Shown here: positions 25,110-33,679 of the stretch, piece by piece
Numbering within the stretch: the first letter of the stretch is position 1
How the letters are laid out: the number at the start of each line of letters is the position of its first letter
NCBI GenBank assembly: GCA_016926795.1
Contig: JAFGNW010000231.1
Span: 1-37,734, forward strand
Length of the DNA stretch: 37,734 nucleotides
From: Candidatus Zixiibacteriota bacterium
Lineage (GTDB): Bacteria > Zixibacteria > MSB-5A5 > GN15 > FEB-12
Direction: 5' to 3'
The notes under the pieces: generated by a model
Seen by the model: the letters and a program-made list of their open reading frames with translations, nothing else
Told to the model about the DNA's origin: nothing
Database searches by the model: none
Position numbers and translations under genes: made by a program

Positions 25110-25985
25110 TCATTCCGACCTTTCAAAACCGATTTTTCTGCGGGTTTTGACGGTTATGTAATCAGCCGCGTTGATGAAGTCGAAATCGTTTAACAGGCGT
25201 TCGAGTTTGTACTTGAACAGGGCGGTTGAACCGTAGGTGCGAAATTTCTGTACTGCCGTCAGGTTCTCGATTCGGGGCAGGTCGGGATCTATTTCCCACG
25301 GGTGGAGATATATCATCACCGGCATGTCGTTCTTGTTTAACCGCTTAATCATCATCCTGGTGTACCAGTAAGGGGAATGGCGCAGATAACCGCCCCCGGA
25401 GACGGGAATATTGCGCCCCAGAATACGCAGCGTCGAGGATGGAATTTCATACAGGCTGCGGCCATTGCGAAAAGTCATCTTGAACATTTTCCGCGGGCCG
25501 GTCGGCATGCCGTAAAGGTCGTGTTTTATAGGAAAGATAGAACTGTCATAGGTGAAACCAAGTTCGGCCAGGATTTCGAATGCCCAGGGAGTGGCCGAAC
25601 TGATCGACCAGCTGGGAGCCCGGTAACCGGACGGACGGACGTTGATTGCCCGCTCGATGGCTTCCATCGCCCGGCGGGTATCTTCCCGAAATATATCGGG
25701 ACCCAATTTATCCACCCGCACGTGATGATAACTGTGACAGCCTATTTCATGGCCGTAGGCGGAAATTTCCCGAATCAATTCGGGATAATGGTCGGCAATC
25801 CAGCCGAGTACGAACCAGGTCGCCCGGACCTCTTTCTGGTGAAACAGCTCCAGCAGACGATGGCAGTTTTTTACAACGGTTGAGGGAAGTTCCGTCCAGT
25901 CATCGACCGGAAAACGACCGGAAATAGCCTCCACCACAAACCATTCTTCGAGGTCAACCGTCAGAATGTTAAGATTGGTACTCAT
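25110..25985 (-). CDS. XrtA-type polysaccharide deacetylase (NodB domain + DUF3473)
   Basis: A 291-residue carbohydrate esterase family 4 enzyme that should remove acetyl groups from a polysaccharide. Metal and catalytic residues include Asp11 in TVDLEEWF and His84/His88 in CHSYHH. Further motifs are YRAPSWS (121-127), YDSSIFPIKHDLYGMP (146-161), IPVSGGGYLR (193-202) and LHPWEID (227-233), the pattern of deacetylases found in exosortase A (XrtA) exopolysaccharide loci, including the C-terminal DUF3473 part. No signal peptide is present. It is last in a four-gene exopolysaccharide operon, 20 bases after the tyrosine kinase gene. No exosortase is in the window. Confidence 0.93.
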   Translation of the reverse strand: MSTNLNILTVDLEEWFVVEAISGRFPVDDWTELPSTVVKNCHRLLELFHQKEVRATWFVLGWIADHYPELIREISAYGHEIGCHSYHHVRVDKLGPDIFREDTRRAMEAIERAINVRPSGYRAPSWSISSATPWAFEILAELGFTYDSSIFPIKHDLYGMPTGPRKMFKMTFRNGRSLYEIPSSTLRILGRNIPVSGGGYLRHSPYWYTRMMIKRLNKNDMPVMIYLHPWEIDPDLPRIENLTAVQKFRTYGSTALFKYKLERLLNDFDFINAADYITVKTRRKIGFERSE

Positions 25986-26005
25986 CGAATAGAAAAAAAT
26001 CCGAA

Positions 26006-26812
26006 TTACTTTTCTTCGGAAGGGATCTTGTCCCGGTCAATATCTTTATCTTTGTTCCCGGGAGGTTTGCCGCTTTTGTCCGCGGCCTTTTTCTCTTTCT
26101 TATCCCTTTTCAAACCCGGCGGTTTCTGGTCGTAATGATAGCCGTAATAAGAATAATCATAATAATACGGCAGACTGCCGGTCATGTTGTTGAGAATAAC
26201 TCCCAGCATGCCAAATCCGTTGGATTTGAGAATATCCACCGCCCGCTGCACAACCTCGCGCTGGGTTTCCCCGGCTTTGATAACAAGCACCACCCCGTCG
26301 ACCTCGTTCGCCACGTAGAGAGGGTCCGAGACCGGAATAATCGGGGCGGAATCGATAAAGATCATGTCATAGTAAAATTTCATTTCTTCAACCAGGCGGC
26401 CGATAGCCGGGCCGTTGAAAACCTCGGCCGGGTGGGCGCTGATTTTCCCCGCCGTAATGACATCCAGATTAGCCAGACTGGTTTTTTTTATCACGCTTTT
26501 GGCCGGCACTTCCTCGGACAGAATCTCGTGCAAACCGTGCTGTCTCTCCATCTTGAACAATTTATGAATAACCGGTCGTCGCAGGTCACTGTCGATAATG
26601 ATAGTTTTAAGACCCTTCCTCGCGGCGGTAACCGCTAAAAGCGAGGTGATAGTAGACTTTCCCTCGGATAACATCGACGAGGTAATCAGCACCGCCTTGA
26701 GTTCCTTTTCTTTGGCAGCGTGCTGAAGATTATATAAAAGACGCCGGAACTCGGCGGCAAAAGCGGTCTCCAGGCTGAAATAGTCTATTATCGAAACGGC
26801 GTTTCTGGTCAT
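26006..26812 (-). CDS. BY-type tyrosine kinase (CpsD/CapB-like) with tyrosine cluster
   Basis: A 268-residue cytosolic bacterial tyrosine kinase. The P-loop is SSMLSEGKST (45-54), Walker A' is IDSDLRRP (73-80) and Walker B is IFIDSAP (151-157). A C-terminal tyrosine cluster YYYDYSYYGYHYD (216-228) has eight tyrosines and is the expected autophosphorylation site; a Lys/Asp-rich tail follows. Such kinases control polymerisation and export of capsule or exopolysaccharide, usually with a Wzz-like membrane activator. No Wzz gene occurs in this operon. It lies between the TPR gene (nine bases) and the deacetylase gene (20 bases). Confidence 0.93.
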   Translation of the reverse strand: MTRNAVSIIDYFSLETAFAAEFRRLLYNLQHAAKEKELKAVLITSSMLSEGKSTITSLLAVTAARKGLKTIIIDSDLRRPVIHKLFKMERQHGLHEILSEEVPAKSVIKKTSLANLDVITAGKISAHPAEVFNGPAIGRLVEEMKFYYDMIFIDSAPIIPVSDPLYVANEVDGVVLVIKAGETQREVVQRAVDILKSNGFGMLGVILNNMTGSLPYYYDYSYYGYHYDQKPPGLKRDKKEKKAADKSGKPPGNKDKDIDRDKIPSEEK

Positions 26813-26821
26813 CGTTTATTC

Positions 26822-27943
26822 TTAACCTTTCTCGGCGATTTTTATCAACGCCAGGTTGATATCTTCATAGAGGTTTTCCGCTTCCTCCAGCGCCAGCTTG
26901 ATTTTCGACAGGGCCGGATTGATTTCGTTGGTTTTCCGGTATTCTTCAACCCCTTTCTGCCAGGCCAGGCGCGATTGTTCCAGATAACAGCGCGCTAAAT
27001 CGGCATGCAAATCGACATAACCCGGATTTTTTTCCAATTCCCCTTTTAAATAGGCGATACGCTCGTTCAGGACCTCCTCCGATACCCAGTCGGTCAGGAG
27101 GGCGAATTTCATATAGAAACCGGAAAATTCACGGCGGTAATTTTCTTTCTTGGTTTCCCTGATGCGTTTGAATATGTTCAATGCCCGCGACAGTTCGTAC
27201 TGGTTCAGGGCCTTGATGCCTTCATCGAAGGCCTGACCCTTGAAATTGGCGTATATCAGCGAAGCTTTGTAAAGATAATCGGTTATGCGGGCCAGGTGGC
27301 CGGGCCAGCTCTCACGGTCGGGATTTTTTACGGCTTTTAATATCCAGGCCAACCCGAGATTGAGATAGGCGTCACAATAGTAAAGGTTTATTTCAATAGC
27401 TTTTTTAAATTCGTTGATAGCCTCGTCAACCTCATCATCAGCCAGCAAAGCTTCACCCAGATTGTTGCGATAATCCGCGAAACCGGGTTTTTGTTCGACC
27501 GCCTTACGACCAGCCACGATTGCCCGGTCGATATTGCCCCGGGCCAGCTCGGCCATTCCCAGATAATTGTAACCCTGGTGATGGCTGGGGTCGAGAGTCG
27601 TAGCACTGGTAAACAATGCTTTCGCTTCCCGGTAAAAACCCTTATAGAAAAAAGCGGTTCCCAGGTAATAAGCCATTTTCGAATCACCGGAGGCGATTAC
27701 CTTGCGAAACGACTGGAGCAGGTTCTCGATTTCGTTTTTCTTTTCTTCGTGGGTCATTTTCACCAGCGACAACACCTCGTTGGCACCGATATCCGAAGGA
27801 TGCAGATTATTGATAGTCTCGGTCAGGACCCCGTTGATATAAATCGAGGTGGTAACCGTACCCAGATTGGTATCGTTTACGGTTTGAATCAGATATTCGT
27901 TGTCTTTATCGGCAAGTTTGCTGCTTAAACGATATGTCTCCAT
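26822..27943 (-). CDS. Cytosolic TPR protein of the exopolysaccharide operon
   Basis: A 373-residue protein from the ATG at 27943, which has GGGG seven bases upstream; a TTG at 27958 overlaps that site. There is no signal peptide or membrane segment. Residues 1-70 form a small, beta-rich N-terminal part (TVTTSIYINGVLTETINNL). About five TPR units follow (for example YYLGTAFFYKGFYREAKALF, and AINEFKKAIEINLYYCDAYL), then a helical C-terminal region. It is likely a scaffold for the kinase or export machinery, judged only by its place between the Wza-like gene and the kinase gene. Confidence 0.85.
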   Translation of the reverse strand: METYRLSSKLADKDNEYLIQTVNDTNLGTVTTSIYINGVLTETINNLHPSDIGANEVLSLVKMTHEEKKNEIENLLQSFRKVIASGDSKMAYYLGTAFFYKGFYREAKALFTSATTLDPSHHQGYNYLGMAELARGNIDRAIVAGRKAVEQKPGFADYRNNLGEALLADDEVDEAINEFKKAIEINLYYCDAYLNLGLAWILKAVKNPDRESWPGHLARITDYLYKASLIYANFKGQAFDEGIKALNQYELSRALNIFKRIRETKKENYRREFSGFYMKFALLTDWVSEEVLNERIAYLKGELEKNPGYVDLHADLARCYLEQSRLAWQKGVEEYRKTNEINPALSKIKLALEEAENLYEDINLALIKIAEKG

Positions 27944-27973
27944 TTTAATCCCCGACAAACTGAATATTCTTTT

Positions 27974-28975
27974 TTAAGTTCCCGGTACCGGCTCGGTTGT
28001 TTGCTCTTCCGGTTTAATCAGCTCATATAAGATCACCGCCGAGGTTATCCCGCCAACGAGGGCAACCCAGGTGGAAATACCGCCACTGAAAAAGCCGCTT
28101 CTTTTCTGCGGAATCACGAAGGTGTCCTCGTTTTTCAAAATATATCTGGCCGGGCGACCGGTTTCGACATAATCCTCCAGGTTGACCTGGTAAGACTGAG
28201 CATACTGACCATCCTTGGTGAGGATCCGGGCTTTTTTCAAATTAGCTTCCGGGGTCGGACCGCCTGCCAGGGCGAGGATTTCCAGAAAATCTACATTTTC
28301 CTCAAATTCCACCGGCCCGGGAGTATTAACCGCCCCCACGACGTAAATAACGTTTTTCTTTTCGACCGGCTGAGTGATTTCCGATGAGGTCAGACCGTAC
28401 AATCGCCGGGGGATCTCAATCGTGTCCTGCCGTCCGATTTTGGGCAGGTTCTTCAAATTGCCGGTGGCGATGGCTTCCCTGACGTTGACTATTTCCACCT
28501 GCCCGGCCCGGTCGCCGCCGCGAATTATGGCTACCCGGGAAAGGTCGGCGAACTCCGTTATCCCCCCCGATTCGTTGATTATCGTCCACAGATCGGGAAT
28601 TTCCTCGAACGTTTTTTTGCCCGGCGTCTCCACCTCGCCCGATATGAATACATGATTGTAATTGAATGCTATCACTCTCACTACCGCCTGGGAAATATTC
28701 TTATTCAGGCGGGAGATATTTCGGACGATATCGTTCTGAAGCTCCTCGGTGGTCTTGCCGGCGGCCTCTATCTGACCGATAATATCCAGCGTTATTTTGC
28801 CCTCCAGGCTGACCCGGACGGTAGCGTTTAACTGCTGGTCCTGCCAGAAGCTGACTTCCAGCACGTCTTCGGGACCGATTTTATAATCCGCCGCGATTAA
28901 GTAATTAAAAGCCAACAGAGAAATAAAAAAGGCCACCCAAAGTGTCTTCCTTGACAAAAGCTCTGTTAATCTCAT
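27974..28975 (-). CDS. Wza-like polysaccharide export protein (Poly_export + two SLBB domains)
   Basis: A 333-residue exported protein. The signal peptide (residues 11-28) has no lipobox Cys, unlike E. coli Wza. The Poly_export domain (about 30-105) starts DYKIGPEDVLEVSFWQD. Two SLBB domains follow, marked VFISGEVETPGKKTF (about 109-123) and IYVVGAVNTPGPVEF (about 210-224). Near the C-terminus is a hydrophobic segment (about 302-322, WVALVGGITSAVILYEL), then a short polar tail. It likely forms the outer-membrane or periplasmic export channel. It is first in the four-gene operon; the start has no strong ribosome site. Confidence 0.92.
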   Translation of the reverse strand: MRLTELLSRKTLWVAFFISLLAFNYLIAADYKIGPEDVLEVSFWQDQQLNATVRVSLEGKITLDIIGQIEAAGKTTEELQNDIVRNISRLNKNISQAVVRVIAFNYNHVFISGEVETPGKKTFEEIPDLWTIINESGGITEFADLSRVAIIRGGDRAGQVEIVNVREAIATGNLKNLPKIGRQDTIEIPRRLYGLTSSEITQPVEKKNVIYVVGAVNTPGPVEFEENVDFLEILALAGGPTPEANLKKARILTKDGQYAQSYQVNLEDYVETGRPARYILKNEDTFVIPQKRSGFFSGGISTWVALVGGITSAVILYELIKPEEQTTEPVPGT

Positions 28976-29095
28976 AGCTAAGTATTTCCATCAAAAAAAG
29001 TTATACTTAAAAAATCGGACGTTATTTGATTTTATTAAGAGAATTAATATAGAGATTTGAAATATTACTGTAAAGAATAAAAAAAGAATAACTTG

Positions 29096-30751
29096 TTATT
29101 GAAACAGAACCAGATGTTCCGGGTCATTATAGAGCAGGTACTTGTTCCGACCGGATTCCTTGGCTTTCAAAAGGGCCATATCGGCCGCAAATATAAGCTT
29201 TTCAGTGTCATCGGCATGGTCCGGGTAAATTGCCCCGCCCAGTGAAATAGTGCAGCTGAGGTCTTCATCCAGTTCGTTGATACGGAATTTGGAACTGGAT
29301 ATTTTCAACTGCAAACGGTTCATAAACCGCTTGCAGGTCGCCTGGCCGGCTTCGGGCATAATCACGCAAAATTCATCCCCGCCGTACCGGGCGATGATAT
29401 CGATGGCACGAATCGAACTTCGCAAAATCTGCCCCAGCCGCTTTAATATGGTATCCCCGGCCAGATGGCCGTAGGAATCGTTGATCCTTTTCAAATCGTC
29501 CATGTCGAAAATAATCAGGGCCAGCGAACGCTGGTAACGCTTGGCGCGGTCTATTTCCTCGTGCAGTCGTTTATGGAAATAACGCTGGTTGTAAAGGTCG
29601 GTCAAGCTGTCGGTGTAAGACATCTCCTCGACCCGTTCGTAGGATTCGGCATTTTCCACCAGGTCGAGGGTATGCGGCCGCAGAAGTTCCAGTTGCCGGG
29701 CGATTAGGTGAGGCGACTTTCCCCCGCTCCAGGCCAGCAACCCCGACTGCCGGGAGGAAAGGGGAAACAAAGTAACGTATCTCAAACCGGCTTTTTTCAA
29801 TTCAACAATCAAACCTGTATCAGTTTTTTCTCTTTTGATGAAATTATCGATATCATGAAAGCCGTTCCGGCCGAGTTGCTTGCGCAGCTGTTCGTAAGCC
29901 TCCCTGTCGGGTGCCTCGAGGGTAGCCGAAAGACCCTCCTTAAAAACATTGACCTTGTCGTTTCTTTGCTTGGGCTCGTAAAGATACGCCACCTGTTCGA
30001 TATCCAGTTCCTTCGCAACGGTGTTGATGATTTTCGATACGATCGTTTCCGAATTGCGGTGCCGCACCAGTTTCAGGATATTAAGCGAGGGTTTGACTTC
30101 TTCCCGGACACGCTCCGGGCTCCGGGATGACTGGCTGGTAACCTTCTGCTCCAGCTTGGTGTATCGGGATTCGTGCCACTTGATATGATAAGCGGCCGAG
30201 AGCGATTGAGCCAGGCTGGCCAAAAGGAGATTGAAAGACGGGGTTTTGGTCTCAAAACTGCTCTTAATGAAATAGACGCCGTAAAGATTGTCGCGCCAGA
30301 AGATAGGGAAAAAAACATCAAAGCCGAGTTGGGTCAGTTTCTTGAAAACCGGCTGCGAAATTTGCCCCTCGAGGTGGAGCAATTTCTGCGGCAGGAAAGT
30401 GACCCGAAGCAATTCGGCCAGCGGTTGGCTGAATTTTATCCTGAAATCGCTGCGGTTAAATTTGTTGATGCCGTGATAATAATTCAACTCGAGGAAATTG
30501 CGCTGTTTTCTCAAAAAGACAATTCGTTGGCAGGCAAGGACATCCTTCAGCAAATCGGAGACTTTCCCGGCTACCTGCTGGATTGTGCCTTCGACACTGT
30601 TGGTTCTAAGGAACTCAGAGAATTCCTCCAGTTTCATACGTTTGATTAGGGTTAATTGCTTTTTTTCGTGCCGGATTCTGAAAATGAGCAAAAAGATAAG
30701 AACGACGACCAGTACAATCAGCGCCGCCGTTATGTAGGCCTGGCTAAGCAT
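29096..30751 (-). CDS. Membrane-anchored GAF-GGDEF diguanylate cyclase
   Basis: A 551-residue enzyme that should make the second messenger c-di-GMP. A single N-terminal membrane helix (5-25) is followed by two GAF-like regions (about 40-195 and 225-365) and a GGDEF domain (378-545). The active-site motif GGDEF is at 457-461; the inhibitory-site motif RAID (448-451) sits five residues before it, so product feedback inhibition is predicted. The start is preceded by AAGGGTG. It is a single gene between the STAS gene and the exopolysaccharide operon, making control of that operon's output a reasonable inference. The ligand of the GAF-like regions is unknown. Confidence 0.95.
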   Translation of the reverse strand: MLSQAYITAALIVLVVVLIFLLIFRIRHEKKQLTLIKRMKLEEFSEFLRTNSVEGTIQQVAGKVSDLLKDVLACQRIVFLRKQRNFLELNYYHGINKFNRSDFRIKFSQPLAELLRVTFLPQKLLHLEGQISQPVFKKLTQLGFDVFFPIFWRDNLYGVYFIKSSFETKTPSFNLLLASLAQSLSAAYHIKWHESRYTKLEQKVTSQSSRSPERVREEVKPSLNILKLVRHRNSETIVSKIINTVAKELDIEQVAYLYEPKQRNDKVNVFKEGLSATLEAPDREAYEQLRKQLGRNGFHDIDNFIKREKTDTGLIVELKKAGLRYVTLFPLSSRQSGLLAWSGGKSPHLIARQLELLRPHTLDLVENAESYERVEEMSYTDSLTDLYNQRYFHKRLHEEIDRAKRYQRSLALIIFDMDDLKRINDSYGHLAGDTILKRLGQILRSSIRAIDIIARYGGDEFCVIMPEAGQATCKRFMNRLQLKISSSKFRINELDEDLSCTISLGGAIYPDHADDTEKLIFAADMALLKAKESGRNKYLLYNDPEHLVLFQ

Positions 30752-30785
30752 GGTTCACCCTTAAAAAAATGAACTTATATATTAT

Positions 30786-30813
30786 AATTTAATTGATTAT
30801 TAAATTGTGTCAA
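30786..30813 (-). promoter_or_regulatory. Likely promoter of the diguanylate cyclase gene
   Basis: Minus strand: perfect -35 TTGACA (30808-30813) with TAAATT 16 bases later (30786-30791). A perfect TATAAT overlaps at 30781-30786 but with a 21-base spacer. The transcript would start roughly 25-30 bases before the ATG at 30751. Confidence 0.4.
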
Positions 30814-30830
30814 CTAAAACTATGCCGCAT

Positions 30831-31508
30831 TTAACGACCCCGGGCATAGCGAAAACGGGACCGCTTCTTTAAAAGCCCCTTTTTCTTCAGAATGGCAAAA
30901 ATTTTCCACCAGCCGACAGAATCGGTCAGAGCGTGCCTTTTCAGTTCGTTTTTAATTTCGGATATGGTCAGAAAAGGATCGTCCTGAATGCAACGCAACA
31001 CCAGGATTTCAATATCGACCGTGGAGGAAATATCGGAAAGCCGGCCTTCCCCTTTGCCCGCAACGACGCCCTCGGATTGATTCAAGCCCTCAACGACCGT
31101 TACGCGGGTTACTTCCCGGTCTTTTTTTTTTACGCGGCCTCCGTCAGAACGGGCCGCCTCGAATTTACTCCGGGCCTCGTCCACCGAGTTAAACGCCTGC
31201 AGAACGTTATCGAATTCCAAAAGCTCGTAAATCTCAAAGACGTTGGGTATCATGTTGGCCAGTTTGATATCACCGCCGCGAATACGCAGGTCCTTGATGT
31301 GTGAGATAAAAATGCCCCAGCCGGCGGAAGAAATGTAATCCACACCCGCCAGGTCAATCACGATATTATAGCGCTCCCGTTTTATCAGGGAGTCGATGAC
31401 TCCTTCGAGTTCACTGGCTGTAAGAGTGTCAATAACCCCGTCAATTCGAACTTCGGAGATGTGATTATTGGCGCCGCTTTCGGAAAGTGATATGCTGATA
31501 TTATCCAT
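30831..31508 (-). CDS. STAS-domain protein with C-terminal winged-helix-like extension
   Basis: A 225-residue protein. Residues 1-110 form a STAS (anti-sigma antagonist-like) domain with DLAGVDYISSAGWGIF (52-67); Ser60 or Ser61 is the expected phosphorylation site. Residues about 112-160 are a charged linker, and about 165-225 look like a winged helix (FLTISEIKNELKRHAL, then WWKIFAILKKKGLLKK), ending in a basic RSRFRYARGR. Plain anti-sigma antagonists are only about 110 residues, so the extension is unusual and may bind DNA or protein. It lies directly after the RsbW/RsbU-type fusion gene, its probable partner. Confidence 0.88.
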   Translation of the reverse strand: MDNISISLSESGANNHISEVRIDGVIDTLTASELEGVIDSLIKRERYNIVIDLAGVDYISSAGWGIFISHIKDLRIRGGDIKLANMIPNVFEIYELLEFDNVLQAFNSVDEARSKFEAARSDGGRVKKKDREVTRVTVVEGLNQSEGVVAGKGEGRLSDISSTVDIEILVLRCIQDDPFLTISEIKNELKRHALTDSVGWWKIFAILKKKGLLKKRSRFRYARGR

Positions 31509-31578
31509 TTATCAAACCGATACCTTAAAAAAATTCAATAACTATTAAGCAAAAGTGCCGGATATGGCAAGTAAAATA

Positions 31579-33630
31579 TTAGTCTTCACGGCGGGAGGAG
31601 GAGGTATCCTCGATATTTTCCGTCTCCGGTAAAGCCGTCATTTCTTCCTTGGCCGGGTCGGTCACAAGGTTATCTGGTACCGACCGGGCCAGAATAAAAG
31701 TAATGTCGTCGGTTTGTTTGACAAAGCCGGCGAAATTGTCTATCTCCTCGACCACCGCCTTGGAGAGATCGGAGATTTTGGCTATCTCACGATGGCTTAA
31801 TTGCCCCTGAATGAATTTTTCCAGCTTCTCCAGACCGTACTGCTGACCTTCCCGGTCCACCGCCTCGGTAATGCCGTCGGTATAAATGAAAAAGATATCT
31901 CCCCGGTTAAGTTCCAGACTGACCTCTTCCAGGCTTTCTTCAAAACCCTGTTCGAACGTGACCGGAAAACCGAGCGGCATGCCGGAGGGATTTACCCGAG
32001 TCAGCCGGTCGGTACGCGACCGGTAATACAGCATGGGATTGTGACCGGCCGAGACCAAATTCAATTTTTTGACCGCCGCGTCGTAAATGGCCAGAAAAAC
32101 GGTAATAAACATACCGGGGGGAATATTCTTAGCCATATAATCGTTGACCAGGCTGAGGGTGGCTTTGGCTGAAAAGGCGTTTTCCGACTGGATGCGAATA
32201 ACCGTTCTAATCATCGACATCACCAGTGAGGCGGGTACACCCTTTCCGGAAACATCAGCCACCACCAGGCAATAGCGGCTGGACCCGATTTCAAAAATAT
32301 CGTACAGGTCACCGCCGACCATCGAGGCCGCCCGGTAAAAAGTATCCACTTCCAGGCCGGGCAGTTCGGGCAGCTGGCGCGGCAGGAGGGTTTTCTGGAT
32401 TTGAGAGGCGACTTCGATTTCTTTAGCCATCTTTTCTCGGGCGATGACGTTTTTCCGGTCGCGGCTGAGCCGGGTCATCATATCGTTCAGGGCGCGGGAG
32501 ATTTCAAAAAATTCATCGGCCCCCTCGAGCGGCAGCTCCGTTTCCAAATCGCCCGAGGTAAACTGGCGTACGCGTCGGGTAATTTTGACGATGGGTTTGA
32601 CGAAGTAATTGGACAACATGTAGATGCCGAGCACACCGATCAGAAGCAGCACCCCCGTCAGAATAATGAATTTCTGTCGCGCCTCGGTCAGTTTTTTATA
32701 AATCGGCGCCGATGAATAGGTGACAAAAACACGGCCCAGATTGCGGTCGCCGACCTTTATCGGTTCCACCAGGTAATTTTCCTGCTGACCGTTGACGGTA
32801 TAGCGCTGGGTCACGTTCAAAAGCTGGATATCGACATACTCCGGGGGGATATACGGCTTGCGCAGGTTGAGAATATCCTCGCTGTGGGCCAGGATTATGC
32901 CGCTGGTATCGGTCAGGACAATCAGTATGAGAATCGGATTGGAGCGGACATAACTGCGAATGAGCTCGTCGAACTCGACATCGCTGCGGCTGTTGATGAT
33001 GTAACCGGCCACCTGTTCGGACATGGAACTGGTCAGGGCTTTGACGGTATCGTCGAGATGCGTGTAAATTTCATCTTTGGTGCGGTCGTTTATATAATAA
33101 AAAGCTCCCCCGATAATCAGGCTGACGATTAAAAAGGTCCAGATTGAGAATTTGACCCGCAGGGTGAACATCCGTCGGAGTATCGACGGTGCGTCGGCGG
33201 CTGTTCCATGAATGCGTTTGATCATGCGGAGTTCGTTGAAACCGGCGGCCGAGATATATTCGACCGAATCCATGATCCGCTGAATCATGTAAAAACCGAG
33301 CCCCCCTTTGCGGCCCGATTCCACCAGCCGCTGCAGGTCGATCTTGCCGGCTCCCTCGGGCTGGAACGAACGCCCGGAATCAATCAGGGAAAAGGCCATC
33401 ATTTTTTTATAGATAACGATGCGAAGGCGAATAGTGCCCTTCTCATAAAGATAGGCATGGCGGATAATATTAGTCGCCCCCTCCTCGATAGCCAGGAGAA
33501 CCGCCGTGATATCCTTGCGGCTCATGCTGGCGGTAGCGCAGCTTTCTTTGACAATCTGCCGGATATTGTCAAGATATTTATCCTCGGCCAAAAACTCGGC
33601 ATCGATCTCTTTTATGGGGCGACGGAACAT
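31579..33630 (-). CDS. RsbW-like ATPase domain fused to a membrane-bound RsbU-like phosphatase
   Basis: A 683-residue signalling protein. Residues 1-140 are a GHKL ATPase domain of the RsbW/SpoIIAB type: EEGATNIIRH (49-58), DSGRSF (84-89) and RKGGLGFYMIQ (107-117). Membrane helix 163-180, an extracytoplasmic sensor region (181-320) and helix 322-343 follow, then a HAMP domain (341-395), a helix and a SpoIIE/PP2C phosphatase (425-650) with metal-binding Asp in GGDLYD (439-444), VADVSGKG (457-464), YTDGITEA (583-590) and QTDDITF (639-645). Both ends face the cytoplasm. The neighbouring STAS protein is a likely substrate of kinase and phosphatase. No sigma factor gene is nearby. Confidence 0.93.
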   Translation of the reverse strand: MFRRPIKEIDAEFLAEDKYLDNIRQIVKESCATASMSRKDITAVLLAIEEGATNIIRHAYLYEKGTIRLRIVIYKKMMAFSLIDSGRSFQPEGAGKIDLQRLVESGRKGGLGFYMIQRIMDSVEYISAAGFNELRMIKRIHGTAADAPSILRRMFTLRVKFSIWTFLIVSLIIGGAFYYINDRTKDEIYTHLDDTVKALTSSMSEQVAGYIINSRSDVEFDELIRSYVRSNPILILIVLTDTSGIILAHSEDILNLRKPYIPPEYVDIQLLNVTQRYTVNGQQENYLVEPIKVGDRNLGRVFVTYSSAPIYKKLTEARQKFIILTGVLLLIGVLGIYMLSNYFVKPIVKITRRVRQFTSGDLETELPLEGADEFFEISRALNDMMTRLSRDRKNVIAREKMAKEIEVASQIQKTLLPRQLPELPGLEVDTFYRAASMVGGDLYDIFEIGSSRYCLVVADVSGKGVPASLVMSMIRTVIRIQSENAFSAKATLSLVNDYMAKNIPPGMFITVFLAIYDAAVKKLNLVSAGHNPMLYYRSRTDRLTRVNPSGMPLGFPVTFEQGFEESLEEVSLELNRGDIFFIYTDGITEAVDREGQQYGLEKLEKFIQGQLSHREIAKISDLSKAVVEEIDNFAGFVKQTDDITFILARSVPDNLVTDPAKEEMTALPETENIEDTSSSRRED

Positions 33631-33679
33631 AATCTAAGTTTAGGTAAGTACCGCGGTTGAAACTATAAAAAAATTAAAA

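Noticed and set aside
24911-25126. 72-residue N-terminal extension of the exported protein gene
   Set aside because: The ATG at 24910 has a strong ribosome site and signal peptide; the extension overlaps the deacetylase stop and a hairpin.
31540-31575. Possible sigma-54 promoter before the STAS gene (CGGCAC...TTGCT)
   Set aside because: The spacing between the GG and GC elements is about three bases too short.
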